Assembly: GCF_014844075.1 (NCBI RefSeq)
Contig: NZ_CP062165.1
Location: 1,984,001 to 2,048,000 of the forward strand
Direction: 5' to 3'
DNA: 64,000 nucleotides
Source of the DNA: Paenibacillus sp. JNUCC-31
Lineage (GTDB): Bacteria; Bacillota; Bacilli; Paenibacillales; Paenibacillaceae
Under the pieces are notes generated by a model, which saw only the letters and a list, made by a program, of their open reading frames with translations, did not search any database and had not been told where the DNA came from. The translations under genes and the position numbers were made by a program. This document shows positions 1 through 8,945 of this stretch, one piece after another (position 1 is the stretch's first letter; each line of letters begins with the position of its first letter).

Positions 1-578
1 AGGTTGGCATTCGTCAGCGCTTCTTGAGCATACGTTCCCGCTGGAACACTTTCCGGAATGCCGATCGCTACTGTTTTGATGGAATCGCTCGTCAGATCCT
101 TCTCGCTTGTTACGGTATCTGAGCTATCCGCTGGAATAATGGCTACCAATGAATTTTGCAGCAAATTCTTCTGATCACCGGATGCAATCCATTTCTCATC
201 TACGAGCGCGTTCATATTTTTGGTCGCAGCCGATACAAAAATATCTGCTGGCGCACCTTGTTCAATCTGCTGTTGCAATGCTCCAGATGCACCAAAGTTG
301 AAATGAAGTTCGATATACGGATGAGACATCTCATAATTCGTCTCAATCTCCTTCATCGCATCGGTCAAACTGGCTGCTGCCGAGATCGTCAACGCCACTG
401 TTTCCTGCGGCTCGGTATTCTCAGTTGTTGCTCCCTCACCTGATGCCGCTGGGGATGATGTGGTTGGTTCCGTTGCTGTGGATGTATCCGTACTGCCCGT
501 ACTTGCGCCGCAACCACTCAATACGATAGCCAATGCAAGCGACATGCTCCCTAACACATATCCAATACTCTTTTTCAT
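1..578 (-). CDS. modA: Molybdate ABC transporter substrate-binding lipoprotein (partial, C-terminus beyond window)
   Basis: Extracytoplasmic binding protein that captures molybdate (or tungstate) for a ModBC importer. The N-terminus is a lipoprotein signal peptide with lipobox LSGC (lipidated Cys at residue 23), followed by a Ser/Thr/Glu-rich linker. The ModA-type opening then follows, with the segments ISAAASLTDAMKEIE, FGASGALQQQIEQGAP and DIFVSAA, which carry the oxyanion-binding serines of the family. Start is the ATG at 578, preceded by a GGGGGAG ribosome site. The gene runs off the left edge, so about a quarter to a third of the protein is missing. It is divergent from a regulator with a molybdate-binding-like domain, which supports the molybdate assignment. 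Confidence 0.9.
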   Translation of the reverse strand, partial: MKKSIGYVLGSMSLALAIVLSGCGASTGSTDTSTATEPTTSSPAASGEGATTENTEPQETVALTISAAASLTDAMKEIETNYEMSHPYIELHFNFGASGALQQQIEQGAPADIFVSAATKNMNALVDEKWIASGDQKNLLQNSLVAIIPADSSDTVTSEKDLTSDSIKTVAIGIPESVPAGTYAQEALTNAN

Positions 579-599
579 CTACTTCTCCCCCGATGTTAT

Positions 600-660
600 G
601 TTTAGTTATAACTAGATATAATTAATTATATTTCATTATACATAAGATCACCGAAATGGG
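600..660 (-). promoter_or_regulatory. modA promoter and AT-rich palindrome
   Basis: On the minus strand a TATAAT -10 sits upstream of modA with a poor -35 (TTCCCA) 16 bases away. Just downstream of the -10 is a perfect 16-bp palindrome, ATATAATTAATTATAT (616-631), and a smaller one, GTTATAAC (605-612). The position suits an operator for the divergently encoded regulator. That link is inferred from position only. Confidence 0.4.
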
Positions 661-846
661 AAGGTGATTTAGATCACATCCTGTTCTTCAGACTGTCTTG
701 GGGGCTAATTCCGTGTTCTCAGGTTTATGACATCCGTCAATTAATGGTATAGTACTAGAGACTATAACGTTTGTCGGAACCTGTGAATGAGGTGGATGAA
801 CGAAACTATATATGATTTGTGTACCCTTAAAGGAGGAGCTTCATTG

Positions 847-1896
847 ATGACGGAGGAGCAATCCTATACCACCGAAGAAATATCCAAGCTACTCAAAATA
901 TCGAAACTGACGGTCTACGATCTGATCAAAAAGGGAGACCTCGTCGCTTATCGCGTTGGCAAACAAATGCGAGTTGACGCCACCGATCTGGAAGCGTATA
1001 AACAACGTTCCAAGCAGCTTCAATCGCCAACGCACCGGGCCGCAGTGGATTCAGTTCCCCCCTCTGAATCTTATCCCGAGACGGGAAGCGATCCGACCAA
1101 TCATGCCGCTGCAAGTGCTTCTCCTCTACCCAGAGGGGCATTCACAGCTTCATCTTCCATGACGAGTAACACTTCGGCAGCCCATTCGGCTCGACATCTG
1201 GTCATTACGGGCCAGGATGTCAGCCTGGATATTCTCATGCGCTATATGGAGAAGCAAACACGGGATATTCGTCCGCTGCGTTCTTTCATGGGCAGTCTGG
1301 ACGGCCTGATCTCCATGTACCGCGGGGAGTCTGACCTGGTCAGTACCCATCTGCTCGACGGAGATACAGGAGAATATAATCTGCCTTATATACGCAAAAT
1401 CCTGATCGGCTGGTCGTATGTCGTCGTGAATTTGCTGACACGGCCTGCCGGGCTGTATGTACAACGCGGTAATCCTCGCGGTTTGCAGAACTGGACAGAT
1501 CTGATGCAGCAGGATCTTCGATTGGCGAACCGGGAGAAGGGGTCAGGGGCACGTGTATTGCTGGATGAACAATTGCGTCTGCACGGTATTCCAACTTCCC
1601 ATCTGATTGGATATGACGTGGAAGAAACCAGTCATATGGGCGTAGCCGCCAAGGTCAGCTCCGGGGAAGCTGATGTGGGAATCGGCAGCGAGAAAGCTGC
1701 ACGGCTTGTTGGTCAGGTTGATTTTATTCCACTCGTTCAGGAACGGTACGATCTGGTGATGTTGAAGAAAAAGGGAAACGAAGCGTGGAACGAATCGGTA
1801 CTGCGCATTCTGCAATCACCTGAATTCAGGCACGAGCTGCAGTCATTTGAGGGATATGATGTCTCCCGCACAGGCGAAATTTTGTACGAAGTCTAG
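847..1896 (+). CDS. HTH regulator with molybdate-binding-protein-like domain
   Basis: 349-residue one-component regulator. Residues ~5-55 form an excisionase/MerR-like helix-turn-helix (segments TTEEISKLLKISKLTVYDLI and RVDATDLEAYKQ). A Ser/Pro/Thr-rich linker to ~residue 120 is followed by a periplasmic-binding-protein-like domain (COG1910 type; LVITGQDVSLDIL, GSGARVLLDE, GEADVGIGSE). Proteins of this architecture are generally thought to sense molybdate or a related ligand. I chose the ATG at 847 because an AAAGGAGG site lies nine bases upstream; an upstream in-frame ATG at 787 has no ribosome site. The gene is divergent from modA, so control of mod genes is a reasonable inference. Confidence 0.8.
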   Translation: MTEEQSYTTEEISKLLKISKLTVYDLIKKGDLVAYRVGKQMRVDATDLEAYKQRSKQLQSPTHRAAVDSVPPSESYPETGSDPTNHAAASASPLPRGAFTASSSMTSNTSAAHSARHLVITGQDVSLDILMRYMEKQTRDIRPLRSFMGSLDGLISMYRGESDLVSTHLLDGDTGEYNLPYIRKILIGWSYVVVNLLTRPAGLYVQRGNPRGLQNWTDLMQQDLRLANREKGSGARVLLDEQLRLHGIPTSHLIGYDVEETSHMGVAAKVSSGEADVGIGSEKAARLVGQVDFIPLVQERYDLVMLKKKGNEAWNESVLRILQSPEFRHELQSFEGYDVSRTGEILYEV

Positions 1897-1980
1897 CTCG
1901 ACACCTGAATTGCTCTTGGGAATTAGGAATTAACAATTAAAGAAAAAAACAATCATAATCGAAAGGATCATTCATGCGTT

Positions 1981-2250
1981 TTACCAGCTGGATTTCGTGA
2001 CGCCAGGAATTTGCCCTTGATGGGCCAGCTCACGGAACACAATCCGCGATACCTTGAACTTGCGCAAATATCCTCTCGGGCGGCCCGTCAGTTCACAGCG
2101 ATTTTTCAATCGGGTCGGAGAGGCGTTGCGCGGCAATTTCTGCAGTGCTTCATAGTCACCCTTTTCTTTCAGCTCACGACGCAGCTCCGCATACTTGGCT
2201 ACGATGGCCTGACGTTGTTTTTCGAGTACTACTTTTGATTTTTTAGCCAT
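1981..2250 (-). CDS. rpsN: 30S ribosomal protein S14, zinc-independent paralogue
   Basis: 89-residue S14 (starts [40 protein letters not shown] near the end). It lacks the two CxxC pairs of the zinc-ribbon S14, so it is the 'C-minus' form that replaces the zinc-binding protein when zinc is scarce and spares cellular zinc. Start is the ATG at 2250, with AAGGAG about ten bases upstream; an upstream ATG at 2268 overlaps that site. It lies 32 bases after the COG0523 GTPase gene on the same strand and probably shares its Zur-controlled promoter. Confidence 0.92.
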   Translation of the reverse strand: MAKKSKVVLEKQRQAIVAKYAELRRELKEKGDYEALQKLPRNASPTRLKNRCELTGRPRGYLRKFKVSRIVFRELAHQGQIPGVTKSSW

Positions 2251-2282
2251 GGATTGCAGCTCCTTCATGAATTTAATTTAAT

Positions 2283-3479
2283 TTAAACAACTTCAACTGG
2301 CCAAGGCAGGGGATTGTCAAAATGGCCCCAGTCGGCCTGCATTTCCTCATCGCTGAGCAGGCATTGGTCCAGTTCTTCTTCAATGATGGCACGTTCCATT
2401 TCAATTCCGATCATGACCAGTTCAGTCTGTCGGTCTCCCCACTGTGCATCCCATTTTCCCAACATATCCGGCTCGGTACGCAAAATTTCTTCCTTCTCAG
2501 CTTCCGGCAACGCCGCAACCCAATGTCCAGCAGGACCGAACTGAATGGATGAACCCGCCTGACTCAGGCTTGCAGCCATATCCCCTTCAGCCGCCAGCCA
2601 GACCAAGCCTTTGGCACGTACCACTTCTTCCGGCCAGTAGCTCATGAAATCAGCCAGGCGCGAGGGGTGAAATGGTTTTCGGCGACGATACACGAAGGAA
2701 CCAATGCCGTATTCCTCGGTCTCCGGTGTATGTGATTCCTTCTCCAGCTCCTGAATCCATCCGGCTGACATGCTAACTTTCTCGAAGTCGAAGAGACTTG
2801 TATTCAAAATTTCAGACGGGTTAACCTGTCCGTTTACGGTCCGAATGATTTTGGCGTTCGGCTGAAGCTTGCGGATGACACCTTCAAGCTTGTTCAGCTC
2901 CACGTCATCGACCAGATCACACTTGTTAAGCAGCAGAACATCGCATGTCTCAATCTGGTCAATCAGCAGGTCCACCACATCACGGGTATCTTCGTCCCCG
3001 GTAGCCTGATTCCGATCCAGAAGGCTCTGTCCTGAGGCAAAATCATGCCAGAAGCGATTCGCATCCACGACCGTCACCAGACAATCCAGCTTCGCCAGAC
3101 TTGTCAGATCAATACCCGACTCCTCGTCGGCATATGTAAAGGTCTGCGCTACCGGCACAGGCTCACTGATGCCTGTCGATTCAATCAGGATATAATCAAA
3201 TCTGCCTTCGTTCACCAGCTTCTCGATCTCCTGCATCAGATCATCCCGCAAGGTGCAGCAGATGCAGCCATTGGACAGCTCCACCAGTTTTTCTTCAGTA
3301 CGTGACAATGTCGCCTCACCCTTCACCAGAGCGGCGTCGATGTTCACCTCACTCATGTCATTAACGATGACGGCTACCTTGAGCCCCTGCCGATTGTGCA
3401 GCACGTGATTCAGAACCGTCGTTTTACCTGAGCCGAGGTAACCGCTAAGAACAGTTACCGGAACTTGCTTTTGTGTCAT
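2283..3479 (-). CDS. COG0523 (G3E family) GTPase, zinc metallochaperone (YciC/ZagA type)
   Basis: 398-residue P-loop GTPase of the CobW/COG0523 family, thought to deliver zinc to client enzymes during zinc starvation. Visible motifs are Walker A GYLGSGKTT (13-21), the metal-binding CxCC of the family (Cys72, Cys74, Cys75), and NKCD for guanine recognition. The C-terminal CobW_C domain covers roughly residues 260-370 (IGSFVYRRRKPFHPSRL). A near-consensus Zur box and a strong sigma-A promoter lie just upstream, and a zinc-free S14 follows in the same operon. Both argue for a zinc rather than cobalt or nitrile-hydratase role. Start ATG 3479 has AAGGAG nine bases upstream. Confidence 0.9.
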   Translation of the reverse strand: MTQKQVPVTVLSGYLGSGKTTVLNHVLHNRQGLKVAVIVNDMSEVNIDAALVKGEATLSRTEEKLVELSNGCICCTLRDDLMQEIEKLVNEGRFDYILIESTGISEPVPVAQTFTYADEESGIDLTSLAKLDCLVTVVDANRFWHDFASGQSLLDRNQATGDEDTRDVVDLLIDQIETCDVLLLNKCDLVDDVELNKLEGVIRKLQPNAKIIRTVNGQVNPSEILNTSLFDFEKVSMSAGWIQELEKESHTPETEEYGIGSFVYRRRKPFHPSRLADFMSYWPEEVVRAKGLVWLAAEGDMAASLSQAGSSIQFGPAGHWVAALPEAEKEEILRTEPDMLGKWDAQWGDRQTELVMIGIEMERAIIEEELDQCLLSDEEMQADWGHFDNPLPWPVEVV

Positions 3480-3521
3480 GTGTATCTACTCCTTATGATT
3501 GTGGTCATATGTTTCTATCCT

Positions 3522-3542
3522 TAATTGTAATTATTACGATTA
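3522..3542 (-). promoter_or_regulatory. Zur box of the COG0523-rpsN operon
   Basis: The palindromic core GTAATTATTAC, with flank ATTACGATTA, matches the Bacillus-type Zur operator (core TCGTAATNATTACGA), centred at 3532. It lies directly downstream of the -10 hexamer, so bound Zur would block transcription when zinc is plentiful. Confidence 0.85.
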
Positions 3543-3551
3543 ACAACAATG

Positions 3552-3580
3552 ACTATAATCTTGTTGGACGCCGTTGTCAA
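3552..3580 (-). promoter_or_regulatory. Sigma-A promoter of the COG0523-rpsN operon
   Basis: On the minus strand TTGACA (3575-3580) is followed by a 17-base spacer and TATAGT (3552-3557). This is a near-perfect vegetative promoter immediately upstream of the Zur box. Confidence 0.85.
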
Positions 3581-3825
3581 ATCATTTTTGTTTTTCTCGT
3601 GCGAGGCGGCCGCTTGGGTCACGGATCGTCTTCCGATCGCTGTTGCCGCAATCCCAGCCCAAAAAAGACCCATGGTCTGCTTCCTGTAGCTCGCATCATA
3701 ATGATACGTCTCAGGAAAAGTCAGTCCATAAGCCTTTAAGTCTTGTTCTTATAGGTGCCATACGATCGGACCGTGTTTGTTACTTATCATCACATGCAAT
3801 AACATATCTCTGCACAACCATCCCA
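3581..3825. repeat. Intergenic stretch with a possible decayed copy of the palindromic element
   Basis: No gene is supported here. Around 3628-3662 the text CTTCCGATCGCTGTT followed by a CCCAG stretch resembles the conserved core of the palindromic element found elsewhere in the window. The rest of the element is not recognisable, so this is at most a relic. Confidence 0.3.
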
Positions 3826-5052
3826 TCAGTTCTCCGCCACGGACCTGGCCCTATTACCGACTTCCATTCGTTGCCTGAAAGCCACGACGAAAATCATTCC
3901 TGCAATGGATAGAAGTGTGCAGATCGTAAACATGGTGGAATACGAGCTTATTTGTACAATCAGTCCCATCGCAAGACCGCCCAGGGAGAAGCCCAGATCA
4001 TACGAGGACATGAAAATACCCATCAGCACATATCTGGAATCGGCAGGCAGCACAAACGACAAATAGGTCGTTAATGTCGGGTACAGCAATGCCACGGCAA
4101 AACCGCTGAACACCGCGGACAGGTACACCAGCGGACCAATCGTCTCCAGCAGTGCGAGCAATTGGGTTCCCAGTGCTGCACACAGCAGCAGCCCGGCCAT
4201 CAACCACGTATTCCAACTGCCATCGGAAGGGATTTTTTTGCGCAGAATGAATCTGCACAGAATGACGACCAGTCCCTGATTTGTTAAAAATACGCCTGCG
4301 CTCGCCTTCCCGGTTGATACCATATACAGCGGAAGAAAGGTCGCTGTGGCCCCAAATACACATGAAGCAAACAGCATAACAACGCTGCTGATCAACAGCG
4401 GTGTGCTGCGCCAGATGCCGCCGAATGACCGCATCATATCGCCAAGCGTATACGATTTATTCTGTACCGTGCTTCGGGGCAAATCCACGTTATAGCCAAT
4501 CAGGAGCGGAAAAGCAGCCAAACCGACCATTAACAGGGTAAACCAGATGTCGCTGGCATGTTCCCAGATCTGGATGGCGAGTATGGGAATGACCAGAGAC
4601 GGGACCATCGTAAAAAGGGTATACATGGACAATCCCTGAGCCCGGTCCTTGTCCTCCAGCTTTTCCACAATGCCAGCCTGCATAGTCATGGAAAAGAACG
4701 CCGTCGCTACACCTTGCAGCGCCCGCAGCCACAAATACGTTTCCACACCAAACACAACAAACAACAGTAATGTTGCGGCATGCAAAATCAACAGCCACTT
4801 CATTACACGCAGCGGACCATAACGCCCCAGAAGCTGCGCCGCAAAAGGCCGTAGAAGCATACACGTAAACATGTACGCACCCATCATCAGACCAATCTCG
4901 GCCTGGTTCAACCCTGCTGATTCACTTCGCAAAGGGAGAATAATCGTCAAAGCCGAATTGGCGGCAAAAAATAAAAAGGCCAACAGATAAAACCGGATAA
5001 ACGCAAAAGATACCGGATTTGATGTGCCGCTCGCCGTTACAGAAGACTTCAA
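3826..5052 (-). CDS. MFS transporter, CntE paralogue (probable second metallophore exporter)
   Basis: About 408 residues with 12 predicted membrane segments of the DHA1-type MFS. It is clearly paralogous to the upstream cntE product: both begin with a FxRxYLLxFLFFxANxxL-type helix and share GLMMGAYMFT, LQGVATAFFSM and YPTLTTYLSFVLP. The likely role is export of the opine metallophore or a related small molecule. The first in-frame ATG (5094) lies in the terminal repeat of the palindromic element and has no ribosome site. I therefore prefer the TTG at 5052, with a weak AGGG site eight bases upstream. The gene follows cntE, separated by that element. Confidence 0.75.
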   Translation of the reverse strand: MKSSVTASGTSNPVSFAFIRFYLLAFLFFAANSALTIILPLRSESAGLNQAEIGLMMGAYMFTCMLLRPFAAQLLGRYGPLRVMKWLLILHAATLLLFVVFGVETYLWLRALQGVATAFFSMTMQAGIVEKLEDKDRAQGLSMYTLFTMVPSLVIPILAIQIWEHASDIWFTLLMVGLAAFPLLIGYNVDLPRSTVQNKSYTLGDMMRSFGGIWRSTPLLISSVVMLFASCVFGATATFLPLYMVSTGKASAGVFLTNQGLVVILCRFILRKKIPSDGSWNTWLMAGLLLCAALGTQLLALLETIGPLVYLSAVFSGFAVALLYPTLTTYLSFVLPADSRYVLMGIFMSSYDLGFSLGGLAMGLIVQISSYSTMFTICTLLSIAGMIFVVAFRQRMEVGNRARSVAEN

Positions 5053-5073
5053 AACATCGTCCCTACTTTCTTC

Positions 5074-5305
5074 TATGTAGATTAAACTAAACATTTACAC
5101 GAGAACGGAGAGGACAGAAATAACCTGAAGAAGCGGAGCTAAAAGCTTTCTGAAAGAAAGCTGCATCGGAAGCATACGCTTCGCCTTTATCCCGGATTTT
5201 CCCCTTTGAAAATAGGAATCAAAAAAATCTGGGGATAACAGCGATCGGAAGGTTGTTCTGTCATCGGAGTGGCAAGTGTAAACATTCTTTAGTTCAATTT
5301 GTATA
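5074..5305 (-). repeat. Palindromic MITE-like element, copy A (long form)
   Basis: About 232 bp with imperfect terminal inverted repeats (outer part like TTRAACTAAA..ATTTACAC on both ends). It has the conserved core GGGGATAACAGCGATCGGAA plus the extra inner palindrome GCTTTCTGAAAGAAAGC found in the long copies. It lies between cntE and the second MFS gene and ends three bases from the cntE stop codon. It contains no plausible coding sequence. Confidence 0.8.
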
Positions 5306-5308
5306 GAG

Positions 5309-6505
5309 TTAATCCACAGACATATCTGTGACTGGTTTTCTTCGTTCATAAGCAAAAGCAATCATTACCGCCCCCAGGATAGCACAAATCATGTACATAA
5401 ATGAATAGGAGGACAGATCAGCGATCGGTCCCATCAACACACCGCCCAGAGATACACCCAGATCTGCTGTCGCAATAAATAAACCGATCAATACATTTCG
5501 ATTCAGCTGTGGCAATACAAATGACAGGTAGGTGGTTAACGTTGGATAGAGGATGGATTGAGCAATGCCCATCAAGATTGCCCCCACGTATAGAAGGACG
5601 GCCCCTCCTGTGACCGCCCAGCTGACACATTGTGCAGCAACTGCCAGCAGGAACATTGTTCCCATGATAAAAGGTGCATGCCACCTGCCATCGGAAGGGA
5701 TTTTTTTACGTAACATGATCCGTGCGAGCACAACAGTTCCCGCTTGAAGCATCAGATAGACACCCGCATTGCCACTTGGCAATTGACTGGCGTAGAGTGG
5801 AATAAAGGTCGTGATTGCACCGAACACAACAGAAGCACTTAGCATCAATATACTGCATCTAAACAAAAATGGATTTTGCACCAACTGACGAAAGGCTTGA
5901 AGCATGCTAACGTTCTGCTCGGCTGGATTACCAGCAGAAGGCTGCTCCTCGCTCTTGTCCATTTTGGCGGTATATCCGAATACGCCTGTGCAGACGGCAA
6001 TACCGATCAGCACGACCGTAAAATAATCCATCCCGCCTGTCTGCCAAATCCCTAGCGCCAGGACAGGTCCCACAATGCCGGGAATATAACTGAACAACGA
6101 GTAATAGGAAATGCCCTGGGAACGGTCTTTCTCCGGCAGGGCATCAATAATGCCAATCTGCAGCGCCATGGAAAAGAAAGCGGTTGATACCCCCTGTAAA
6201 ATACGAGCGAGCAGATAGCCTCCAAGCCCTGTAAACGTGTATAAAATCAGGGCAAATCCATTGATAATCAGAATAAAACGAAGGACTTTGATCGGTCCGC
6301 GCTTTTGAATGATGTGACCTGCCCATGGTCTGAAAAACATGGTTGTGAACATATAGGCGCCCATAATCAGCCCGATGGTTGTACTGCTCGCCCCCAGGGA
6401 TTCACCCTGTAAAGGAATAATGACATTAAGAATTGCATTTGCACTAAAATACAGAAGAACCAGGATGTACAAACGCAGAAACGGCCATGACATCGCTCCA
6501 CTCAT
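5309..6505 (-). CDS. cntE: MFS exporter of the opine metallophore (CntE)
   Basis: 398-residue MFS protein with 12 membrane segments. The opening MSGAMSWPFLRLYILVLLYF and the LILIINGFALILYTFTGLGG and VSTAFFSMALQIGIIDALPE segments match what I remember of Staphylococcus aureus CntE, the staphylopine exporter. It is the last gene of the cntABCDFE string and overlaps cntF by four bases. Start ATG 6505 follows GGGGGAGG. In the known system CntE releases the newly made metallophore to the outside. Confidence 0.85.
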   Translation of the reverse strand: MSGAMSWPFLRLYILVLLYFSANAILNVIIPLQGESLGASSTTIGLIMGAYMFTTMFFRPWAGHIIQKRGPIKVLRFILIINGFALILYTFTGLGGYLLARILQGVSTAFFSMALQIGIIDALPEKDRSQGISYYSLFSYIPGIVGPVLALGIWQTGGMDYFTVVLIGIAVCTGVFGYTAKMDKSEEQPSAGNPAEQNVSMLQAFRQLVQNPFLFRCSILMLSASVVFGAITTFIPLYASQLPSGNAGVYLMLQAGTVVLARIMLRKKIPSDGRWHAPFIMGTMFLLAVAAQCVSWAVTGGAVLLYVGAILMGIAQSILYPTLTTYLSFVLPQLNRNVLIGLFIATADLGVSLGGVLMGPIADLSSYSFMYMICAILGAVMIAFAYERRKPVTDMSVD

Positions 6506-7266
6506 CCCTGATCCTCCCCCTGAAACGTAATTAAATAGGTTAATAATCTCCTCGCATAATCGGACTGAACATGCTTCAGCTGCTCAATAGGCACCAATTC
6601 CTCAATCTGACCGTCCCTGAAAATAATAACCCTGTCACAAATATAAGCTGCCGCCTGAATATCATGCGTAATGAACACATAGCTCATCTGATAAAATTGC
6701 TTTAATTCTTTTAGCAATCGCAGCACCTGAATCTGCACAGACACGTCCAGAGAACTGATGGCTTCATCGAATACAATGCATCGGGGTTCAGTCGATATGG
6801 CTCTCGCAATACATACTCTCTGGGCCTCTCCACCCGATAGTTCATGCGGATATTTGAGCCTGTAGGATGAGTCTAATCCCACTTGATGCAACAACGTATC
6901 CACCTTGCTTTGCATATCCGCTTCCATTTTTTTATGAGCCTTCAAAGGCTCCATAATGGCTTCCTCCACCGTGAGAAATGGATTAATGGAGGACGTATAA
7001 TTTTGAAATACGGCACTGATGCTGCCCATTCTCACGCGGCGATCATTCACGTTTTTCCCCTCAAATAAAATACGCCCGCGATCAGGCTTCTCGATGCCCA
7101 GAATCAAACGTCCCAGTGTAGACTTGCCACTCCCACTTTCGCCGATGATGCCGAGACATTCGCCATGCTGGCATTCAAATGCCACGTTTTTCAATACCTG
7201 CTGCTTTTGTTTGGAGAACAATCCGCCTTGTTTATAGGACTTTTCGATCCCATCCACCTTGAGCAT
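6502..7266 (-). CDS. cntF: Metallophore ABC importer ATPase (CntF)
   Basis: 254-residue ABC ATPase of the Opp/Nik type. It has Walker A GESGSGKST, signature LSGGEAQR, Walker B CIVFDEAISSLD and a switch His in YVFITHD. It is one of two ATPases that power uptake of the metal-loaded opine. An earlier in-frame ATG at 7272 sits directly on the GGGAGGGG ribosome site, so the ATG at 7266 is preferred. It overlaps the end of cntD, as expected for translationally coupled genes. Confidence 0.85.
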   Translation of the reverse strand: MLKVDGIEKSYKQGGLFSKQKQQVLKNVAFECQHGECLGIIGESGSGKSTLGRLILGIEKPDRGRILFEGKNVNDRRVRMGSISAVFQNYTSSINPFLTVEEAIMEPLKAHKKMEADMQSKVDTLLHQVGLDSSYRLKYPHELSGGEAQRVCIARAISTEPRCIVFDEAISSLDVSVQIQVLRLLKELKQFYQMSYVFITHDIQAAAYICDRVIIFRDGQIEELVPIEQLKHVQSDYARRLLTYLITFQGEDQG

Positions 7267-8077
7267 CTGCATCCCCTCCCTGCATCAATTTCCTGAAATG
7301 GTTGCTCAGCTCCAACCGGGTGGAAACCAAATATTGAGTATAGGCATGCTCCGGCTTCGTAAAAACAGACTGAATATGCCCACTTTCGACAATGGCGCCG
7401 TCTTTCATGACCATCACTTCATCTGCAATTTTTTGTACCACACCGAGGTCATGGGATATAAACAGCATGGAACAACCCATTCGTTCGCGCAGTTGAATCA
7501 ATTGTTCCACCACTTCATATTGAGAGATCGTATCCAGCGCCGTTGTCGGTTCATCCGCAATGATCAGATCCGGCTCCAACACGAGTACCAATGCAATCAT
7601 GATTCGCTGCAGCATGCCACCCGATAGCTGATGTGGATATTGATTCAGGATTTCCTGCGGATGCTTTAACATGACGCTTTCCATAGCGCTAATGATCTTC
7701 CGTTCGCTGTCTCTTTTATTCCAGTCAAAATGCGTCTGGAGCGTCTCTCGAATATGCACGCCTATTACTGAAGAAGGGTCAAAAGCGCTCATGCCATTTT
7801 GCAGAATCATGCATACGTTTTTGCCTCTTCTTCGTCTCATTTCTTGTTCGGAAAGCTGGTTTACGTCCTCGCCTTGGAAGAGAATCGTTCCAGATTGACG
7901 AATCCAGGGTTTATTCAAACGCATAATGGACCTGCAGGTGACGGACTTGCCACTTCCGCTTTCCCCGACTATGGCCAGACAGCTTCCTTGTTTGACCTGA
8001 AATGAACTGTTATGAATAATGACCTTGTCCGTATTGGCATCCCAGACCTTCAAATGTTTAACCACTACTATATTCAT
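7232..8077 (-). CDS. cntD: Metallophore ABC importer ATPase (CntD)
   Basis: 281-residue ABC ATPase with Walker A GESGSGKSVT, signature LSGGMLQR, Walker B LIIADEPTTALD and SMLFISHDLG. It carries the C-terminal extension typical of the oligopeptide/nickel group. It is paired with CntF as the heterodimeric motor of the importer. It overlaps cntC upstream and cntF downstream. Confidence 0.85.
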   Translation of the reverse strand: MNIVVVKHLKVWDANTDKVIIHNSSFQVKQGSCLAIVGESGSGKSVTCRSIMRLNKPWIRQSGTILFQGEDVNQLSEQEMRRRRGKNVCMILQNGMSAFDPSSVIGVHIRETLQTHFDWNKRDSERKIISAMESVMLKHPQEILNQYPHQLSGGMLQRIMIALVLVLEPDLIIADEPTTALDTISQYEVVEQLIQLRERMGCSMLFISHDLGVVQKIADEVMVMKDGAIVESGHIQSVFTKPEHAYTQYLVSTRLELSNHFRKLMQGGDADAQGGWDRKVL

Positions 8078-8945
8078 AAACGGCCTCTCCCACCTCTTTT
8101 TTACGAAGCTTGCCTTGGGAAGTCATTAATTGGGGGTCCAAAGCGACCTGAAGTGCATCCGATAGGAAATTAAAAGCTGACACGACAATGACAATGGCTA
8201 TTCCAGGTGCCAACATTAACTCCGGTCTGGAGAACATGACTTGCCTTGCCTCATTCAGCATCATCCCCCATTCGGCATGAGGAGCCTGGATTCCCAAACC
8301 CAGAAAGGAAAGCCCCGAGATCTGCAGCATCATCGAACACATGGAGCCACTCGCTATCACTGCTATATCGGCAAAGGTAACCGGAACAATATGCTTGGTG
8401 ATAATGCTAAGGCTGCCAATGCCAGAGGCTTTGGCGAACTTCACATACTCCATCTCGGAGAACTGCATCACGGATGTCCGAATAACGCGGGCAAACCACG
8501 CCCATTTCATAACCACGAACGCAATCAGAATATGTTCAAGTCCCGCACCTAAAATACCGACCACCGCCAGTGTCATGACGTAACCCGGGAAAGACAGCAT
8601 CACATCACATATTCTCATGATCCAGGCATCTGTCTTCCCCTTGAAATAACCCGCAATAAATCCGACGACAGCTCCGACCAGAACAGACATCATCAGGGCA
8701 GCCAACACCCATAGTACACTGGGACGAATGCCATAAATGAGTCTGGATAACACACATCTGCCCAAATGATCATTTCCTAGCCAATAGGTCCAGGAGGAGG
8801 AAGCATATCGAAGCTTCATATTCACTTCCTCCGGGTCATGGGGTGCACACCAAGGGGCAAATATGCCCGCAGCAATAATGATCACAATGAAAGCGAGCGA
8901 TACCATCGCAAGCTTGTCTTTGCTCAAATTTCGTAATAATCGCAT
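8058..8945 (-). CDS. cntC: Metallophore ABC importer permease (CntC)
   Basis: 295-residue permease of the DppC/NikC family. It has an N-terminal membrane helix followed by the OppC-type domain, the family signature around YVKFAKASGIGSLSIITKHI, and about six membrane segments. It pairs with CntB to form the channel. It shares one base with cntB and overlaps cntD. Confidence 0.87.
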   Translation of the reverse strand: MRLLRNLSKDKLAMVSLAFIVIIIAAGIFAPWCAPHDPEEVNMKLRYASSSWTYWLGNDHLGRCVLSRLIYGIRPSVLWVLAALMMSVLVGAVVGFIAGYFKGKTDAWIMRICDVMLSFPGYVMTLAVVGILGAGLEHILIAFVVMKWAWFARVIRTSVMQFSEMEYVKFAKASGIGSLSIITKHIVPVTFADIAVIASGSMCSMMLQISGLSFLGLGIQAPHAEWGMMLNEARQVMFSRPELMLAPGIAIVIVVSAFNFLSDALQVALDPQLMTSQGKLRKKEVGEAVYEYSSG

